A stretch of DNA of 64,000 bases, from positions 186,001 through 250,000 of the forward strand of contig BMTG01000004.1 in the NCBI GenBank assembly GCA_014649555.1, in the 5' to 3' direction. The notes beneath the pieces are model-generated. The model did no database searches and was not told the origin of the DNA. It worked only from the letters and a program-made list of their open reading frames with translations. This stretch comes from Streptomyces globisporus (GTDB lineage Bacteria > Actinomycetota > Actinomycetes > Streptomycetales > Streptomycetaceae). The position numbers and the translations under genes are program-made. Numbering within the stretch: position 1 is the stretch's first letter; the number at the start of each line of letters is the position of its first letter. This document shows, piece after piece, positions 24,922 to 35,889 of this stretch.

Positions 24922-26382
24922 TCAGACCAGCAGGGACCGGTCCGTCGGGCGGATCGGCGCGTGCAGGGCGCTGGTCCCGGTCAGGAAGCGGTCCACTCCG
25001 CGGGCGGCGGAGCGGCCCTCGGCGATCGCCCAGACGATCAGCGACTGGCCGCGTCCCGCGTCACCGGCGACGAAGACGCCGTCGACGTTGGTCGCGTAGC
25101 TCTCGTCGCGGGCGACGTTGCCGCGCTGGTCGAGCTCCAGGCCGAACTGCTGGACCAGACCGTTGGACTGGTCGGTTCCGGTGAAGCCCATGGCGAGCGT
25201 GACGAGCTGCGCGGGGATGCGCCGCTCCGTGCCGGGCTTCTGCTCCAGCTTACCGTCCTTGAACTCGACCTCGACCAGGTGGAGGGCCTGGACGTTGCCG
25301 TCCTCGTCGCCCTCGAAGTGGGTGGTGGAGACGGAGTAGACCCGCTCGCCGCCCTCCTCGTGCGCGGAGGTGACCTTGTAGAGCATCGGGAAGGTCGGCC
25401 ACGGCTGACCCGGGTTCCGCTCCTCGCCCGGCTTCGGCATGATCTCCAGCTGGGTGACGGAGGCCGCACCCTGGCGGTGGGCGGTGCCGACGCAGTCGGC
25501 GCCGGTGTCGCCGCCGCCGATGACGACGACGTGCTTGCCCTCGGCGGTGATCGGGGGAACGGTGAGGTCGCCCTCCTGCACCTTGTTGGCGAGCGGCAGG
25601 TACTCCATCGCGAAGTGGACACCGTTCAGCTCACGGCCGGGGACCGGCAGGTCGCGGGAGACGGTGGCACCGGCCGCGATGACGACCGCGTCGTAGCGGC
25701 GGCGGAGCTTGGCGGCGTCGATGTCCTGGCCGATCTCCACCCCCGTCCGGAACTTGGTGCCCTCCAGGCGCATCTGCTCGATGCGGCGGTTGATGTGCGA
25801 CTTCTCCATCTTGAACTCGGGGATGCCGTAGCGCAGCAGGCCCCCGATGCGGTCCGCGCGCTCGTAGACGACGACGGTGTGGCCGGCCCGGGTCAGCTGC
25901 TGGGCGGCGGCGAGTCCCGCCGGTCCGGAGCCGATGACCGCGACGGTCTTGCCGGAGAGGCGCTCGGGCGGCTGCGGGGTGACGTCGCCGCTGTCCCACG
26001 CCTTGTCGATGATGGAGACCTCGACGTTCTTGATGGTCACGGCGGGCTGGTTGATGCCGAGCACGCACGCCGACTCGCAGGGGGCCGGGCACAGCCGCCC
26101 GGTGAACTCCGGGAAGTTGTTCGTGGCGTGCAGCCGCTCGGATGCGGCCGTCCAGTCCTCGCGGTAGGCGTAGTCGTTCCACTCGGGGATGAGGTTTCCG
26201 AGCGGACAGCCGTTGTGGCAGAACGGGATGCCGCAGTCCATGCAGCGGCCGGCCTGCTTGCTGATGATCGGGAGCAGCGAGCCCGGAACGTAGACCTCGT
26301 TCCAGTCCTTGACGCGCTCGGCCACGGGGCGGGTCTTGGCGACCTCGCGTCCGGTGGTCAGGAAGCCCTTGGGGTCAGCCAT
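24922..26382 (-). CDS. gltD: Glutamate synthase (NADPH) small subunit
   Basis: The 486-residue beta subunit passes electrons from NADPH via FAD and iron-sulfur clusters to GltB. The N-terminal cysteine clusters [14 protein letters not shown] and [12 protein letters not shown] bind [4Fe-4S]. FAD binding is at [17 protein letters not shown] and NADPH binding at [16 protein letters not shown]. The C-terminal [22 protein letters not shown] closes the FAD site. Its ATG lies within the last codons of gltB (eight-base overlap), so the two are translationally coupled. Confidence 0.97.
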   Translation of the reverse strand: MADPKGFLTTGREVAKTRPVAERVKDWNEVYVPGSLLPIISKQAGRCMDCGIPFCHNGCPLGNLIPEWNDYAYREDWTAASERLHATNNFPEFTGRLCPAPCESACVLGINQPAVTIKNVEVSIIDKAWDSGDVTPQPPERLSGKTVAVIGSGPAGLAAAQQLTRAGHTVVVYERADRIGGLLRYGIPEFKMEKSHINRRIEQMRLEGTKFRTGVEIGQDIDAAKLRRRYDAVVIAAGATVSRDLPVPGRELNGVHFAMEYLPLANKVQEGDLTVPPITAEGKHVVVIGGGDTGADCVGTAHRQGAASVTQLEIMPKPGEERNPGQPWPTFPMLYKVTSAHEEGGERVYSVSTTHFEGDEDGNVQALHLVEVEFKDGKLEQKPGTERRIPAQLVTLAMGFTGTDQSNGLVQQFGLELDQRGNVARDESYATNVDGVFVAGDAGRGQSLIVWAIAEGRSAARGVDRFLTGTSALHAPIRPTDRSLLV

Positions 26383-29300
26383 GGGTCGCCGCCTCCATCA
26401 TCTTCTCGGTGGTCTCCTGCTCGGAGAGACCGGCGAGCTCAGCGGCGTCCTTGGCGGCGAGCACTGCCTTGTACGTGGACGGGATGATCTTGCTGAAGCG
26501 GGTCACGGCGGTGTCCCACTCGGCGAGGAGCTTCTCGGCGACGGTGGAGCCGGTCTCCTCGTGGTGGCGGCGCACGACGTCGTGCAGCCACTGCTTGTCG
26601 GTGTCGTCCAGCTCCTCGACCGCGCCGAGGTTGCCGACGTTGACGTTGTCGCGGTTCAGGTCGATGACGTACGCGACACCGCCCGACATACCGGCGGCGA
26701 AGTTGCGGCCGGTCTCGCCGAGGACGACCGCGTGGCCGCCGGTCATGTACTCGCAGCCGTGGTCGCCGACGCCTTCGGAGACGACGAGGGCGCCGGAGTT
26801 GCGGACGCAGAAGCGTTCACCGGTGCGGCCGCGGAGGAAGATCTCGCCGCCGGTCGCGCCGTAGCCGATGGTGTTGCCGGCGATGGTGGAGTACTCGGCG
26901 AGGTGGTCGGCGCCCCGGTCCGGGCGGACGATGACGCGGCCGCCGGAGAGGCCCTTGCCGACGTAGTCGTTGGCGTCGCCCTCCAGGCGCAGGGTGATGC
27001 CGCGCGGCACGAACGCGCCGAAGGACTGGCCGGCCGAGCCGGTGAAGGTGATGTCGATGGTGTCCTCGGGCAGGCCCGGGCCGCCGAACTTCTTGGTCAC
27101 CTCGTGGCCGAGCATCGTGCCGACGGTCCGGTTGATGTTGCGGATCGCGACCTGGGCGCGGACCGGGCGGGCGGCCTCGGGGCTCTCGGCGCCCAGCGCG
27201 TCGGCGGCCAGCTTGATGAGCTGGTTGTCGAGCGCCTTCGTCAGACCGTGGTCCTGCTCGGTGATCCGGTGGCGGACCGCGCCCTCGGGCAGTTCGGGCA
27301 CGTGGAAGAGCGGGGCGAGGTCCAGGCCCTGCGCCTTCCAGTGGGTGACGGCCCGGTCGGTGTCGAGGAGTTCGGCGTGGCCGACGGCCTCCTCGATGGA
27401 GCGGAAGCCCAGCTCGGCGAGGATCTCGCGGACCTCTTCGGCGATGAACTCGAAGAAGTTGACGACGTACTCGGCCTTGCCGGAGAACCGGTCGCGGAGC
27501 ACCGGGTTCTGGGTGGCGATGCCGACCGGGCAGGTGTCCAGGTGGCAGACGCGCATCATGACGCAGCCGGAGACGACGAGCGGCGCGGTCGCGAAACCGA
27601 ACTCCTCGGCGCCTAGCAGCGCGGCGATGACGACGTCGCGGCCGGTCTTGAGCTGGCCGTCGGTCTGCACGACGATGCGGTCGCGCAGGCCGTTGAGCAG
27701 CAGGGTCTGCTGGGTCTCGGCGAGGCCGAGCTCCCAGGGGCCGCCCGCGTGCTTGAGCGAGGTGAGCGGGGAGGCGCCCGTTCCGCCGTCGTGGCCGGAG
27801 ATGAGGACGACGTCCGCGTGGGCCTTGGAGACACCGGCGGCGACCGTGCCGACGCCGACCTCGGAGACCAGCTTCACGTGGATGCGGGCCTGCGGGTTGG
27901 CGTTCTTCAGGTCGTGGATCAGCTGGGCGAGGTCTTCGATGGAGTAGATGTCGTGGTGCGGCGGCGGCGAGATGAGGCCGACGCCGGGTGTCGAGTGACG
28001 CGTCTTGGCGACCCACGGGTAGACCTTGTGGCCGGGCAGCTGGCCGCCCTCGCCGGGCTTGGCGCCCTGGGCCATCTTGATCTGGATGTCGTCCGCGTTG
28101 ACCAGGTATTCGCTGGTCACACCGAAGCGGCCGGAGGCGACCTGCTTGATGGAGGAGCGGCGCTCCGGGTCGTACAGGCGGTCGGGGTCCTCGCCGCCCT
28201 CGCCGGTGTTGGACTTGCCGCCGAGCCGGTTCATCGCGATGGCGAGCGTCTCGTGCGCCTCGCGGGAGATCGAGCCGTACGACATGGCGCCGGTGGAGAA
28301 GCGCTTGACGATCTCGGAGGCGGGCTCGACCTCGTCGAGGGAGATCGGCTCGCGGCCGGAGTCGAAGCCGAAGAGGCCGCGGAGCGTCATGAGGCGCTCG
28401 GACTGCTCGTTCACCCGGTCCGTGTACTGCTTGAAGATGTCGTAGCGCCGGTTGCGGGTGGCGTGCTGGAGGCGGAAGACCGTCTCCGGGTCGAACAGGT
28501 GCGGTTCGCCCTCGCGCCGCCACTGGTACTCGCCACCGATCTCCAGCGCGCGGTGGGAGGCCGCGATGCCGGAGGCGGGGTACGCCTTGGTGTGCCGGGC
28601 GGCGACCTCCTTGGCGACGACGTCCAGGCCGGCGCCGCCGATCTTGGTGGCGGTGCCGTTGAAGTACGTGGCGACGAAGGCCTCGTCCAGGCCGACGGCC
28701 TCGAAGACCTGGGCGCCGCGGTAGGAGGCGACGGTGGAGATGCCCATCTTGGACATGACCTTCAGAACGCCCTTGCCGAGCGCGTAGATCAGGTTCCGGA
28801 TGGCCTGCTCGGCCTCGATGTTCTCGATGAACGTCCCGGCGCGGACCAGGTCCTCGACGGACTCCATGGCGAGGTACGGGTTGACCGCGGCGGCGCCGTA
28901 ACCGATGAGCAGCGCGACGTGGTGGACCTCGCGGACGTCCCCGGCCTCGACCAGCAGGCCCACCTGGGTGCGCTGCTTGGTGCGGATGAGGTGGTGGTGG
29001 ACGGCGGAGGTGAGCAGCAGCGAGGGGATCGGCGCGAGCTCGGCGTCGGAGTGCCGGTCGGAGAGGACGATGAGGCGGGCGCCGTCCTCTATGGCGGCGT
29101 CGACCTCGGTGCAGATCTGCTCCAGCCGCGCGGCGAGCGCGTCGCCGCCGCCGCTGACCCGGTAGAGACCGGAGAGGGTGGCGGCCCGCAGGCCCGGCAT
29201 GTCGCCGTCGGCGTTGATGTGTATCAGCTTGGCGAGCTCGTCGTTGTCGATCACCGGGAAGGGCAGCGTGACGCTGCGGGCCGCGGCGGCGGTGGGCTCC

Positions 29301-30934
29301 AGGATGTTGCCCTGGGGGCCGAGGGAGGAGCGCAGCGAGGTGACGAGCTCCTCGCGGATGGCGTCCAGCGGCGGGTTGGTGACCTGGGCGAAGAGCTGGG
29401 TGAAGTAGTCGAAGAGCAGCCGCGGGCGCTCGGAGAGCGCGGCGATCGGCGAGTCGGTGCCCATGGAGCCGAGCGGTTCGCCGGCGGTGCGGGCCATCGG
29501 CGCGAGGATGACGCGCAGCTCTTCCTCGGTGTAGCCGAAGGTCTGCTGGCGGCGGGTGACCGAGGCGTGGGTGTGCACGATGTGCTCACGCTCGGGCAGG
29601 TCGCTCAGCTCGATCTCGCCGGTCTCCAGCCACTCCTGGTAGGGCTGCTCGGCGGCGAGGGACGCCTTGATCTCGTCGTCCTCGATGATGCGGTGCTCGG
29701 CGGTGTCGACGAGGAACATCCGGCCGGGCTGGAGGCGGCCCTTGCGGACGACCTTGGCCGGGTCGATGTCGAGGACGCCGACCTCGGAGGAGAGGACGAC
29801 GAGGCCGTCGTCGGTGACCCAGTAACGGCCGGGGCGCAGACCGTTGCGGTCGAGGACCGCGCCGACCTGGACGCCGTCGGTGAAGGTGACGCAGGCCGGG
29901 CCGTCCCAGGGCTCCATCATCGCGGAGTGGTACTGGTAGAACGCCCGCCGGGCCGGGTCCATCGAGTCGTGGTTCTCCCACGCCTCGGGGACCATCATCA
30001 GCACGGCGTGCGGCAGCGAGCGGCCGCCGAGGTGGAGCAGCTCCAGGACCTCGTCGAAGGAGGCCGAGTCGGAGGCGTCCGGGGTGCAGACGGGGAAGAT
30101 CCGGTCGAGCTGCGCCTGGCCGAAGAGCTCGGAGGCGAGCTGGGACTCGCGGGCCTTCATCCAGTTGCGGTTGCCCTTGACCGTGTTGATCTCGCCGTTG
30201 TGCGCGACGAAGCGGTACGGGTGGGCCAGCGGCCAGCTCGGGAAGGTGTTGGTGGAGAACCGGGAGTGGACCAGGGCGACCGTCGAGGCGAAGCGGCGGT
30301 CGGAGAGGTCCGGGAAGAACGGCTCCAGCTGCCCGGTGGTGAGCATGCCCTTGTAGACGAGGGTGCGGGCGGAGAGCGAGGGGAAGTACACCCCTGCCTC
30401 ACGCTCGGCACGCTTGCGCAGGACGAACGCCTTGCGGTCCAGGACGATGCCGGCGCTCTCGCCGTCGGCGACGAACACCTGGCGGAACTCGGGCATGGTG
30501 GCGCGGGCGCCGTTGCCGAGAAGTTCGGGGGTGACCGGGACGTCGCGCCAGCCGAGGACCTTCAGGCCCTCCTGGGTCGCGATCTTCTCGATCGTGCGGA
30601 CGGCCTCGGTGGAGTCGTCGGCGGGGAGGAAGGCGATGCCCACGGCATACGAGCCGGCCTCGGGAAGCTCGAAAGGGGTCTCGGCGCGCAGGAAGGCGTC
30701 CGGGACCTGGCAGAGGATGCCGGCGCCGTCGCCGGAGTCGGGCTCGGAGCCGGTGGCGCCGCGGTGTTCGAGGTTGCGCAGTACGGTCAGCGCCTGCTCG
30801 ACCAGCTCATGGCTGGCCACACCGGTCAGAGTGGCCACGAACCCGACGCCACAGGCGTCGTGCTCGTTACGGGGGTCGTACATCCCCTGCTGGGCGGGGC
30901 GACCGTCCATGGGCGACCAGGCGTCGATACGCAT
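26375..30934 (-). CDS. gltB: Glutamate synthase large subunit
   Basis: This 1519-residue enzyme makes two glutamates from glutamine and 2-oxoglutarate. A short propeptide precedes the glutaminase nucleophile Cys28 ([16 protein letters not shown]). The central and FMN-binding domains follow, with [16 protein letters not shown] and [19 protein letters not shown]. The 3Fe-4S cysteines are in [15 protein letters not shown], and the C-terminal beta-helix has repeated GG motifs ([17 protein letters not shown]). The ATG at 30934 follows GGGAGAG. A GlnR-like box lies about 65-80 bases upstream. Confidence 0.97.
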   Translation of the reverse strand: MRIDAWSPMDGRPAQQGMYDPRNEHDACGVGFVATLTGVASHELVEQALTVLRNLEHRGATGSEPDSGDGAGILCQVPDAFLRAETPFELPEAGSYAVGIAFLPADDSTEAVRTIEKIATQEGLKVLGWRDVPVTPELLGNGARATMPEFRQVFVADGESAGIVLDRKAFVLRKRAEREAGVYFPSLSARTLVYKGMLTTGQLEPFFPDLSDRRFASTVALVHSRFSTNTFPSWPLAHPYRFVAHNGEINTVKGNRNWMKARESQLASELFGQAQLDRIFPVCTPDASDSASFDEVLELLHLGGRSLPHAVLMMVPEAWENHDSMDPARRAFYQYHSAMMEPWDGPACVTFTDGVQVGAVLDRNGLRPGRYWVTDDGLVVLSSEVGVLDIDPAKVVRKGRLQPGRMFLVDTAEHRIIEDDEIKASLAAEQPYQEWLETGEIELSDLPEREHIVHTHASVTRRQQTFGYTEEELRVILAPMARTAGEPLGSMGTDSPIAALSERPRLLFDYFTQLFAQVTNPPLDAIREELVTSLRSSLGPQGNILEPTAAAARSVTLPFPVIDNDELAKLIHINADGDMPGLRAATLSGLYRVSGGGDALAARLEQICTEVDAAIEDGARLIVLSDRHSDAELAPIPSLLLTSAVHHHLIRTKQRTQVGLLVEAGDVREVHHVALLIGYGAAAVNPYLAMESVEDLVRAGTFIENIEAEQAIRNLIYALGKGVLKVMSKMGISTVASYRGAQVFEAVGLDEAFVATYFNGTATKIGGAGLDVVAKEVAARHTKAYPASGIAASHRALEIGGEYQWRREGEPHLFDPETVFRLQHATRNRRYDIFKQYTDRVNEQSERLMTLRGLFGFDSGREPISLDEVEPASEIVKRFSTGAMSYGSISREAHETLAIAMNRLGGKSNTGEGGEDPDRLYDPERRSSIKQVASGRFGVTSEYLVNADDIQIKMAQGAKPGEGGQLPGHKVYPWVAKTRHSTPGVGLISPPPHHDIYSIEDLAQLIHDLKNANPQARIHVKLVSEVGVGTVAAGVSKAHADVVLISGHDGGTGASPLTSLKHAGGPWELGLAETQQTLLLNGLRDRIVVQTDGQLKTGRDVVIAALLGAEEFGFATAPLVVSGCVMMRVCHLDTCPVGIATQNPVLRDRFSGKAEYVVNFFEFIAEEVREILAELGFRSIEEAVGHAELLDTDRAVTHWKAQGLDLAPLFHVPELPEGAVRHRITEQDHGLTKALDNQLIKLAADALGAESPEAARPVRAQVAIRNINRTVGTMLGHEVTKKFGGPGLPEDTIDITFTGSAGQSFGAFVPRGITLRLEGDANDYVGKGLSGGRVIVRPDRGADHLAEYSTIAGNTIGYGATGGEIFLRGRTGERFCVRNSGALVVSEGVGDHGCEYMTGGHAVVLGETGRNFAAGMSGGVAYVIDLNRDNVNVGNLGAVEELDDTDKQWLHDVVRRHHEETGSTVAEKLLAEWDTAVTRFSKIIPSTYKAVLAAKDAAELAGLSEQETTEKMMEAATHG

Positions 30935-31384
30935 CGGCTCTCCCGTCGTCGTCGTGGCATTTGCGGTGCCGAGGGACGACGTTGGCCCTCTGCGAAATTT
31001 CGTGCAGGTTACATGATGGGGCGCTTCTCAAGAAGCGGAAGGCTTGTTCCAACATACGGACACCGTGGTGACCGGAAGTGACTGGGTGAACCAGAGGTGA
31101 CCGGCTGACCAGGGGGTGGGTCGCTGTCGGAACGATCGGCGCCCGGGGAGTCGCAGAGAGCAGGCGTCGTTGCCTGCGGTGCCTACGGCTCATGCCCGGC
31201 GGCAAAGGAAACGAAACCACCGAGTAACGGCTACTTATGTGCAGCCATGCATAGGGCCTCATTTTACGACTGTGGAGCCCGTCACGCCCAGTGGGCGGCG
31301 CCAAGACGTACGTCACACGGGTTGCCGGAGCGTTGCGCCGTTCGGGCGACCCGGTTACGCCGTCCGCCGGGCCGCCCGCGGGAG
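30935..31384. promoter_or_regulatory. gltB upstream region (450 bp, no gene)
   Basis: This non-coding stretch holds the gltB promoter and the 3' flank of the VIT1-like gene. On the minus strand GTAAC-N6-GAAAT (30998-31013) resembles the Streptomyces GlnR a-b box gTnAc-N6-GaAAc. On the plus strand GAAAC-N6-GTAAC (31213-31228) is a second partial match. A small perfect hairpin CGCTTC-TCAA-GAAGCG lies at 31022-31037. I find no convincing small ORF. Confidence 0.5.
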
Positions 31385-32116
31385 TCACCCGACGGCGACG
31401 CCGAACAGGGTGCCGAGCCCGTACGTCATCGCGGCCGCCGCACCGCCGAGGGCGAGCTGGCGCAGTCCGCTGAACCACCAGCTGCGGGCCGTCACCCGGG
31501 CCACGACCGCGCCGCAGGCGAAGAGGCCGATGAGAGCGAGCAGCACGGCGGGCCACAGGGCGCTCGCGCCGAGGAGGTAGGGCAGGACGGGCAGCAGGGC
31601 GCCCAGCGCGAACGCGCCGAACGACGAGACGGCGGCGACCAGCGGCGAGGGCAGGTCGCCCGGGTCGATGCCCAGCTCCTCACGGGCATGGATCTCCAGC
31701 GCCTGTTCCGGGTCGCGCGACAGCTGCCGGGCGACCTCGCGGGCCAGCGGGGCGTCCACACCCCGGGACTCGTAGAGCGCGGCCAGCTCGGCCATCTCGT
31801 CCTTGGGGTGCTTACGGAGTTCGCGCCGCTCGACGTCCAGCTCGGCCTCGACCAGTTCGCGCTGGGAGGCGACGGAGGTGTATTCACCGGCCGCCATGGA
31901 GAACGCCCCGGCGGCCAGACCCGCGAGCCCGGTGATCACTATGGTCTGCTGGGAGACCGCCCCGCCGGCGACGCCGGTCATCAGGGCGAGGTTGGAGACC
32001 AGGCCGTCCATCGCACCGAAGACGGCGGGACGCAGCCAGCCACCGTTGACATCCCGGTGGGTGTGGTTGTCCCGGTGCGCCTCGTGCAGAACGGCGTCCG
32101 TCTCGATGATGGCCAC
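31385..32116 (-). CDS. VIT1/CCC1-family iron/manganese transporter
   Basis: A 243-residue membrane protein of the vacuolar iron transporter family. It has the conserved GAMDGLVSNLALMTGVAGG segment, then AGAFSMAAGEYTSVASQRELVEAEL in which the metal-binding Met/Glu helix starts. A cytoplasmic Glu-rich loop (DVERRELRKHPKDEMAELAA) follows, and three C-terminal membrane segments close the protein. It probably exports Fe2+ or Mn2+. The start is GTG at 32116 after GGGGAGAAG. It is divergent from the ARH operon. Confidence 0.9.
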   Translation of the reverse strand: MAIIETDAVLHEAHRDNHTHRDVNGGWLRPAVFGAMDGLVSNLALMTGVAGGAVSQQTIVITGLAGLAAGAFSMAAGEYTSVASQRELVEAELDVERRELRKHPKDEMAELAALYESRGVDAPLAREVARQLSRDPEQALEIHAREELGIDPGDLPSPLVAAVSSFGAFALGALLPVLPYLLGASALWPAVLLALIGLFACGAVVARVTARSWWFSGLRQLALGGAAAAMTYGLGTLFGVAVG

Positions 32117-32388
32117 GACTCGCTTCTCCCCTGCTCAGTACAACTTGCGACAAAGTCCAAAGTACGCCGTCCGGGCGGTCGCCGCCAGCAAGGCAAGGCT
32201 GCCCTGCACCCCCTCTGACCTGCGAAGAAAGGGAAGCCTCAGCTTCCAGGCCCGTCATCCGCCTGGCCCCTTTCCCGGCGATTTCCGCCTCCCTTCGCGC
32301 CCCACGTGGGACAGATGCGGACAGGGCCCGGAAACGGACCCGGTCCGACTCGGGCTCAGACCCGGTGGACGAGCGGAAGGGCGACGCG
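32117..32388. promoter_or_regulatory. Divergent promoter region, VIT1-like gene / ARH operon
   Basis: A 272-base gap. A short hairpin GGAAGC-CTCA-GCTTCC lies at 32232-32247. It must contain the promoter of the seven-gene ARH-ribokinase operon, but I see no clear hexamers or known operator. Confidence 0.4.
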
Positions 32389-33477
32389 ATGAACACGGCC
32401 ATCGGCCATGACCGGGCCAGGGGCGCACTGCTGGGACTGGCGGTCGGGGACGCGCTCGGCGCCCCGGCGGAGAACCTGCGGCCCTCCGAGATCCGCCGCC
32501 GCTGGGGGCGGATCGAGGGGTTCGTGAGCGACGACCCGGCGGGCACCGACGACACGGAGTACGCGATCTTCTCCGGGCTGCTGCTGGCCCGGTACGGCTC
32601 CGCGCTCGACGTCACCCATGTGGAGCGGGCCTGGCACCACTGGATCGCGGACCTCGACGAGGGCCCGTTCCGGGGGGCCGGGTTCAGCGAGCGCGGCACG
32701 CTGGAGAACCTGCGCCGGGGCCTGGCCGCACCGATCTCGGCCCAGCACCGGCACGCCTGGAGCGACGGGCTCGCGATGCGGGCGGCGCCCTTCGGGGTGT
32801 TCGCGGCGGGCCGCCCCGCCGAGGCGGCCCGGCTGGTCGCGGTGGACGGCCGGGTCAGCCACGAGGGCGAGGGGATCTACGGGGGCCAGGCGGTGGCGGC
32901 CGGGGTGGCGGCGGCCATGGTCGGCTCGGGCCTCGCCTCGGTGATCGCGGCCGCGCTCTCGGTGGTCCCGATGGACTCCTGGACGGCCCGCTCGCTGCGC
33001 CGGGCGGTGGCGGCGGCCCAGCGCCCCTACCCCGACCGCCTCACGATGGAACGTGCGGTGCGCTCGGCGGTGGTGATCGCCGGCTACCCGTGGACGGACC
33101 TCGCGCCGGAGGCGGTGGGCCTGGCCTTCGGGGCGTTCACGGCGGCACGCGGGGACTTCCGTACGGCGGTGCTGACCGCTGTCAACATGGGCCGGGACGC
33201 CGACACGACGGCGGCCGTGGCGGGGTCGCTGGCCGGGGCGCTGCACGGGGAGAGCGCCATCCCGCCGGACTGGGCGAACGCGATCGGCCCGGTCCGGGGC
33301 AGCTGCCTGCCCTCGATGCGCGGCTACCACGTCCTGGACATCGCGGAGCTCCTGACGCCGGACGATCCGGAGGCGGGGGCGACGCGGGAGCGGGGCGGCG
33401 GCCGCGAACCTTCGGCCGTACGGGACATGGCGTCGGTGGCGGCGTCCTTCGAGCCGGGGCGGGAGGAGCGGCGATGA
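32389..33477 (+). CDS. ADP-ribosylglycohydrolase family protein, paralogue A
   Basis: A 362-residue all-helical ARH/DraG-fold hydrolase; characterised members remove ADP-ribose from proteins or cleave related N- or O-ribosyl bonds. Both halves of the two-metal site are intact: Thr53-Asp54-Asp55 (GTDDTEYAIF) and Asp270/Asp272 (MGRDADTTAAVAGSLAGAL). ARGALLGLAVGDALGAPAE is the typical start. I chose the ATG at 32389 because GGAAGG is eight bases upstream; a GTG at 32365 is possible. It is the first gene of the operon, and its TGA overlaps the next ATG. The natural substrate is unknown. Confidence 0.88.
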   Translation: MNTAIGHDRARGALLGLAVGDALGAPAENLRPSEIRRRWGRIEGFVSDDPAGTDDTEYAIFSGLLLARYGSALDVTHVERAWHHWIADLDEGPFRGAGFSERGTLENLRRGLAAPISAQHRHAWSDGLAMRAAPFGVFAAGRPAEAARLVAVDGRVSHEGEGIYGGQAVAAGVAAAMVGSGLASVIAAALSVVPMDSWTARSLRRAVAAAQRPYPDRLTMERAVRSAVVIAGYPWTDLAPEAVGLAFGAFTAARGDFRTAVLTAVNMGRDADTTAAVAGSLAGALHGESAIPPDWANAIGPVRGSCLPSMRGYHVLDIAELLTPDDPEAGATRERGGGREPSAVRDMASVAASFEPGREERR

Positions 33478-34769
33478 CGACGGGCAAGACGGCAACGGGG
33501 CCCGACAGGAGCCCAGGGACCACCCGGCCGGGTACGGAAGCGCCCCACTCCCCCGCCCCCTCCCGGCGCGCCCGGATCGAAGGGCTGTTGCTCGGGCTGG
33601 CCGCCGGGGACGCCGCGGGGTGGCCCGCCGCGCGGCATCGGGCGGCCCGGATGCCCGAGTGGACCCGGCGGCTCACCCGGGAGCTGGACACCTTCGCCGA
33701 GCAGAACGCCACCACCACGCTCCCCGTGCCCATCGCCCTCAACCAGCCGCCCGAGCCGCTGCGGCTCGGACCGTCCGACGACGCCGAGTGGGCCGCTTTC
33801 GCCGCACGTACGGTGCTGGCGGCGGCCGCCGACGAGGCGGACGGGCTCTCGTCCGGCCGCCGGATGCGGGACGCCGTCGACCGGGCCTGGAACGCGCTCG
33901 CCGCCACCGTCGCCGCCGCCAGCGCCCGGGCCCCCGAGGTCGAGGCGGCCGTCCTTCCGCTGCGGGCCCGGATCTCGGTACGGGCCGGGCTCGGCAACCT
34001 GGCCGCCGGGCTGCGGCCTCCCGCCACCGGGCACGACAACCCGCACTACTTCGACGACGCCGCCTGCGTCCGGGCGGCCGTGCTCGCCGTGGTCCATCCG
34101 GGCGATCCGGCGGAGGCGGCGGCCCTCGCGGAGTTCGACGCCCGGTACACGCAGGACGGTGACGGGGTGCACGGCGCCCGGGCCGTGGCCGCCGCGATCG
34201 CCGTGGCGCTGGCCGGGGCGGACGTCGACACCGTGGTCGACGCCGCCCTCGACCGGCTCCCCGACGGCACCGAGATCGCCCGCAACGCCGTGCACGCGGT
34301 CCGTCTGGCCCGGGAGTTCGCGGACGAGCCGGCCGGGGCGTTCGCCCTGGTCCCGGTCCTGGAGCACCAGATCGTCGACCACGTCTACAGCTACGGGATC
34401 GCGGCGGCCGAGACCGTCCCCGTCGCGCTCGCCCTCACCACCGCCGCCCGGGGCGAGATCGCCCAGGCGATCCCGGCCGCCGCCTGCCTCTCCCGGGTCG
34501 CCGACTCCGCGCCCGCCCTGGCCGGGGCGCTGACCGGGGCGATCGGCTCGATCACCGCCGTACCGGCGGGCTGGCGCGAGGCCTGCCGGACGCTCGCGGG
34601 CTGTGCGCTGCCCCGGCTCGCGGGCACCGACCTGATCGAACTCGCCGGGCTGCTGGCAGCCACGGAACCAGCCCTCCCGGGTGGACAATTCCGACATGAC
34701 GCCCACAACGGCCACAGCTCCGGCCGCCTCGACCCCGCAGACCTCCCCCTCCACCCCCGGACTCGATGA
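33474..34769 (+). CDS. ADP-ribosylglycohydrolase family protein, paralogue B (degenerate metal site)
   Basis: A 431-residue second ARH paralogue. RIEGLLLGLAAGDAAGWPAARH marks the domain start near residue 34 after a Pro/Thr-rich tail. The first metal motif is Ser101-Asp102-Asp103 (PSDDAEWAAF). In the second, where active members have DxD, it reads Arg341-Val342-Ala343-Asp344, so the first Asp is lost. Activity may be weak or absent, or it may be a regulatory partner. ATGA overlap links it to paralogue A. Its 3' end overlaps the start of paralogue C by about 75 bases in another frame. Confidence 0.8.
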   Translation: MTTGKTATGPDRSPGTTRPGTEAPHSPAPSRRARIEGLLLGLAAGDAAGWPAARHRAARMPEWTRRLTRELDTFAEQNATTTLPVPIALNQPPEPLRLGPSDDAEWAAFAARTVLAAAADEADGLSSGRRMRDAVDRAWNALAATVAAASARAPEVEAAVLPLRARISVRAGLGNLAAGLRPPATGHDNPHYFDDAACVRAAVLAVVHPGDPAEAAALAEFDARYTQDGDGVHGARAVAAAIAVALAGADVDTVVDAALDRLPDGTEIARNAVHAVRLAREFADEPAGAFALVPVLEHQIVDHVYSYGIAAAETVPVALALTTAARGEIAQAIPAAACLSRVADSAPALAGALTGAIGSITAVPAGWREACRTLAGCALPRLAGTDLIELAGLLAATEPALPGGQFRHDAHNGHSSGRLDPADLPLHPRTR

Positions 34770-35889
34770 CCGCTTCACCCGGGCCCTCGTCGGCGCGGCC
34801 GTAGGCGACGCGCTCGGCGGCCCGGTCGAGGGCTGGACCCCCGAGCAGATCGCCGAGCGCCACGGCGGCCGGGTGACCGGGATCGTCGGCCCCTGGTACG
34901 GCGAGGACTGGCGCACCGCCCGCCCCATCGCGCCGTACCACAAGGGTGACGGGCACGTCACCGACGACACCTTGATGACCCACGCCCTGATCCGGGTCTA
35001 CGAGAAGGTCCGCGACCACCTCGACGCGTACGCCGTCGCCGACCATCTGGTCCCGGATCTGCTCTCGCCCCGCTGGATCCCGGAGCTGGAGGCCGAGGCG
35101 CTCCCCCTCCAGCGGATCTTCCTGGCGGAGAAGTGGATCGTGGCCCGGCTGCACTACGGGCACATCGACCCGCGCGAAGCCGGGGCGGGCAACATCGTCA
35201 ACTGCGGGGCGGCGATGTACATGGCCCCGGTCGGCCTGGTCAACGCCGGGCACCCGGAGGCCGCGTACGCCGAGGCGCTGGAGGTCGCGGCCCCGCACCA
35301 GTCGTCGTACGGGCGGGAGGCCGCCGGGGTGTTCGCGGCCGCCGTCGCCGCCGCCTGCCACCCGGACGCGACCCCCGACGCGGTGATCGACGCCGCCCTC
35401 GCGCTCGCCAAGGACGGCACCCGCTCCGCGATCGAGGCGGTCTGCGAAGTCGCCGTGCGCCACGACGACTTCGAGTCCGCGCTCGCCCCACTGCGGGCGG
35501 CCGTGGAACCCTTCGACACGGTCGGCCCCGACTACCGCTCCCCCGCGCTCGGCGCCCGCCGCCCCTCCCGGCTGCACGCCATCGAGGAACTGCCCGTCGC
35601 CCTGGGGATGTTGCTGGTCGGGGGCGGTGACTACCGGCGTACGGTGCTGGGTTCGGTGAACTACGGCCGCGACTGCGACTCCATCGCCACCATGAGCGGG
35701 GCGATCGTGGGCGCGCTGGGCGGTGAGATCCCGGCCGACTGGGCGGAGACGGTCTCGGAGGCGAGCCGCCTGGATCTGCACACCCCGGCCCGGGCGCTGG
35801 CACAGGTGGCCCGGGAGGTCTTCGCCCGCGACCTGGAGCGGCGCGCGGCCCACGAGGAGGCCTTCACCGCGTTGGCCGGTGAGCGGTGA
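34696..35889 (+). CDS. ADP-ribosylglycohydrolase family protein, paralogue C
   Basis: A 397-residue ARH paralogue with a complete metal site: Thr89-Asp90-Asp91 (HVTDDTLMTHAL) and Asp326/Asp328 (NYGRDCDSIATMSGAIVGAL). The start FTRALVGAAVGDALGGPVEGW is typical. GNIVNCGAAMYMAPVGLVNAGHP is a further conserved ARH-like stretch. I take the ATG at 34696; a GTG at 34681 is also in frame. It starts inside paralogue B, and its stop overlaps the GTG of paralogue D. The substrate is unknown. Confidence 0.87.
   Translation: MTPTTATAPAASTPQTSPSTPGLDDRFTRALVGAAVGDALGGPVEGWTPEQIAERHGGRVTGIVGPWYGEDWRTARPIAPYHKGDGHVTDDTLMTHALIRVYEKVRDHLDAYAVADHLVPDLLSPRWIPELEAEALPLQRIFLAEKWIVARLHYGHIDPREAGAGNIVNCGAAMYMAPVGLVNAGHPEAAYAEALEVAAPHQSSYGREAAGVFAAAVAAACHPDATPDAVIDAALALAKDGTRSAIEAVCEVAVRHDDFESALAPLRAAVEPFDTVGPDYRSPALGARRPSRLHAIEELPVALGMLLVGGGDYRRTVLGSVNYGRDCDSIATMSGAIVGALGGEIPADWAETVSEASRLDLHTPARALAQVAREVFARDLERRAAHEEAFTALAGER

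Noticed and set aside
27749-31081. 1110-residue open frame opposite gltB
   Set aside because: It mirrors the gltB reading frame and contains only Asp/Gly/Val-rich shadow sequence, a common high-GC artefact.
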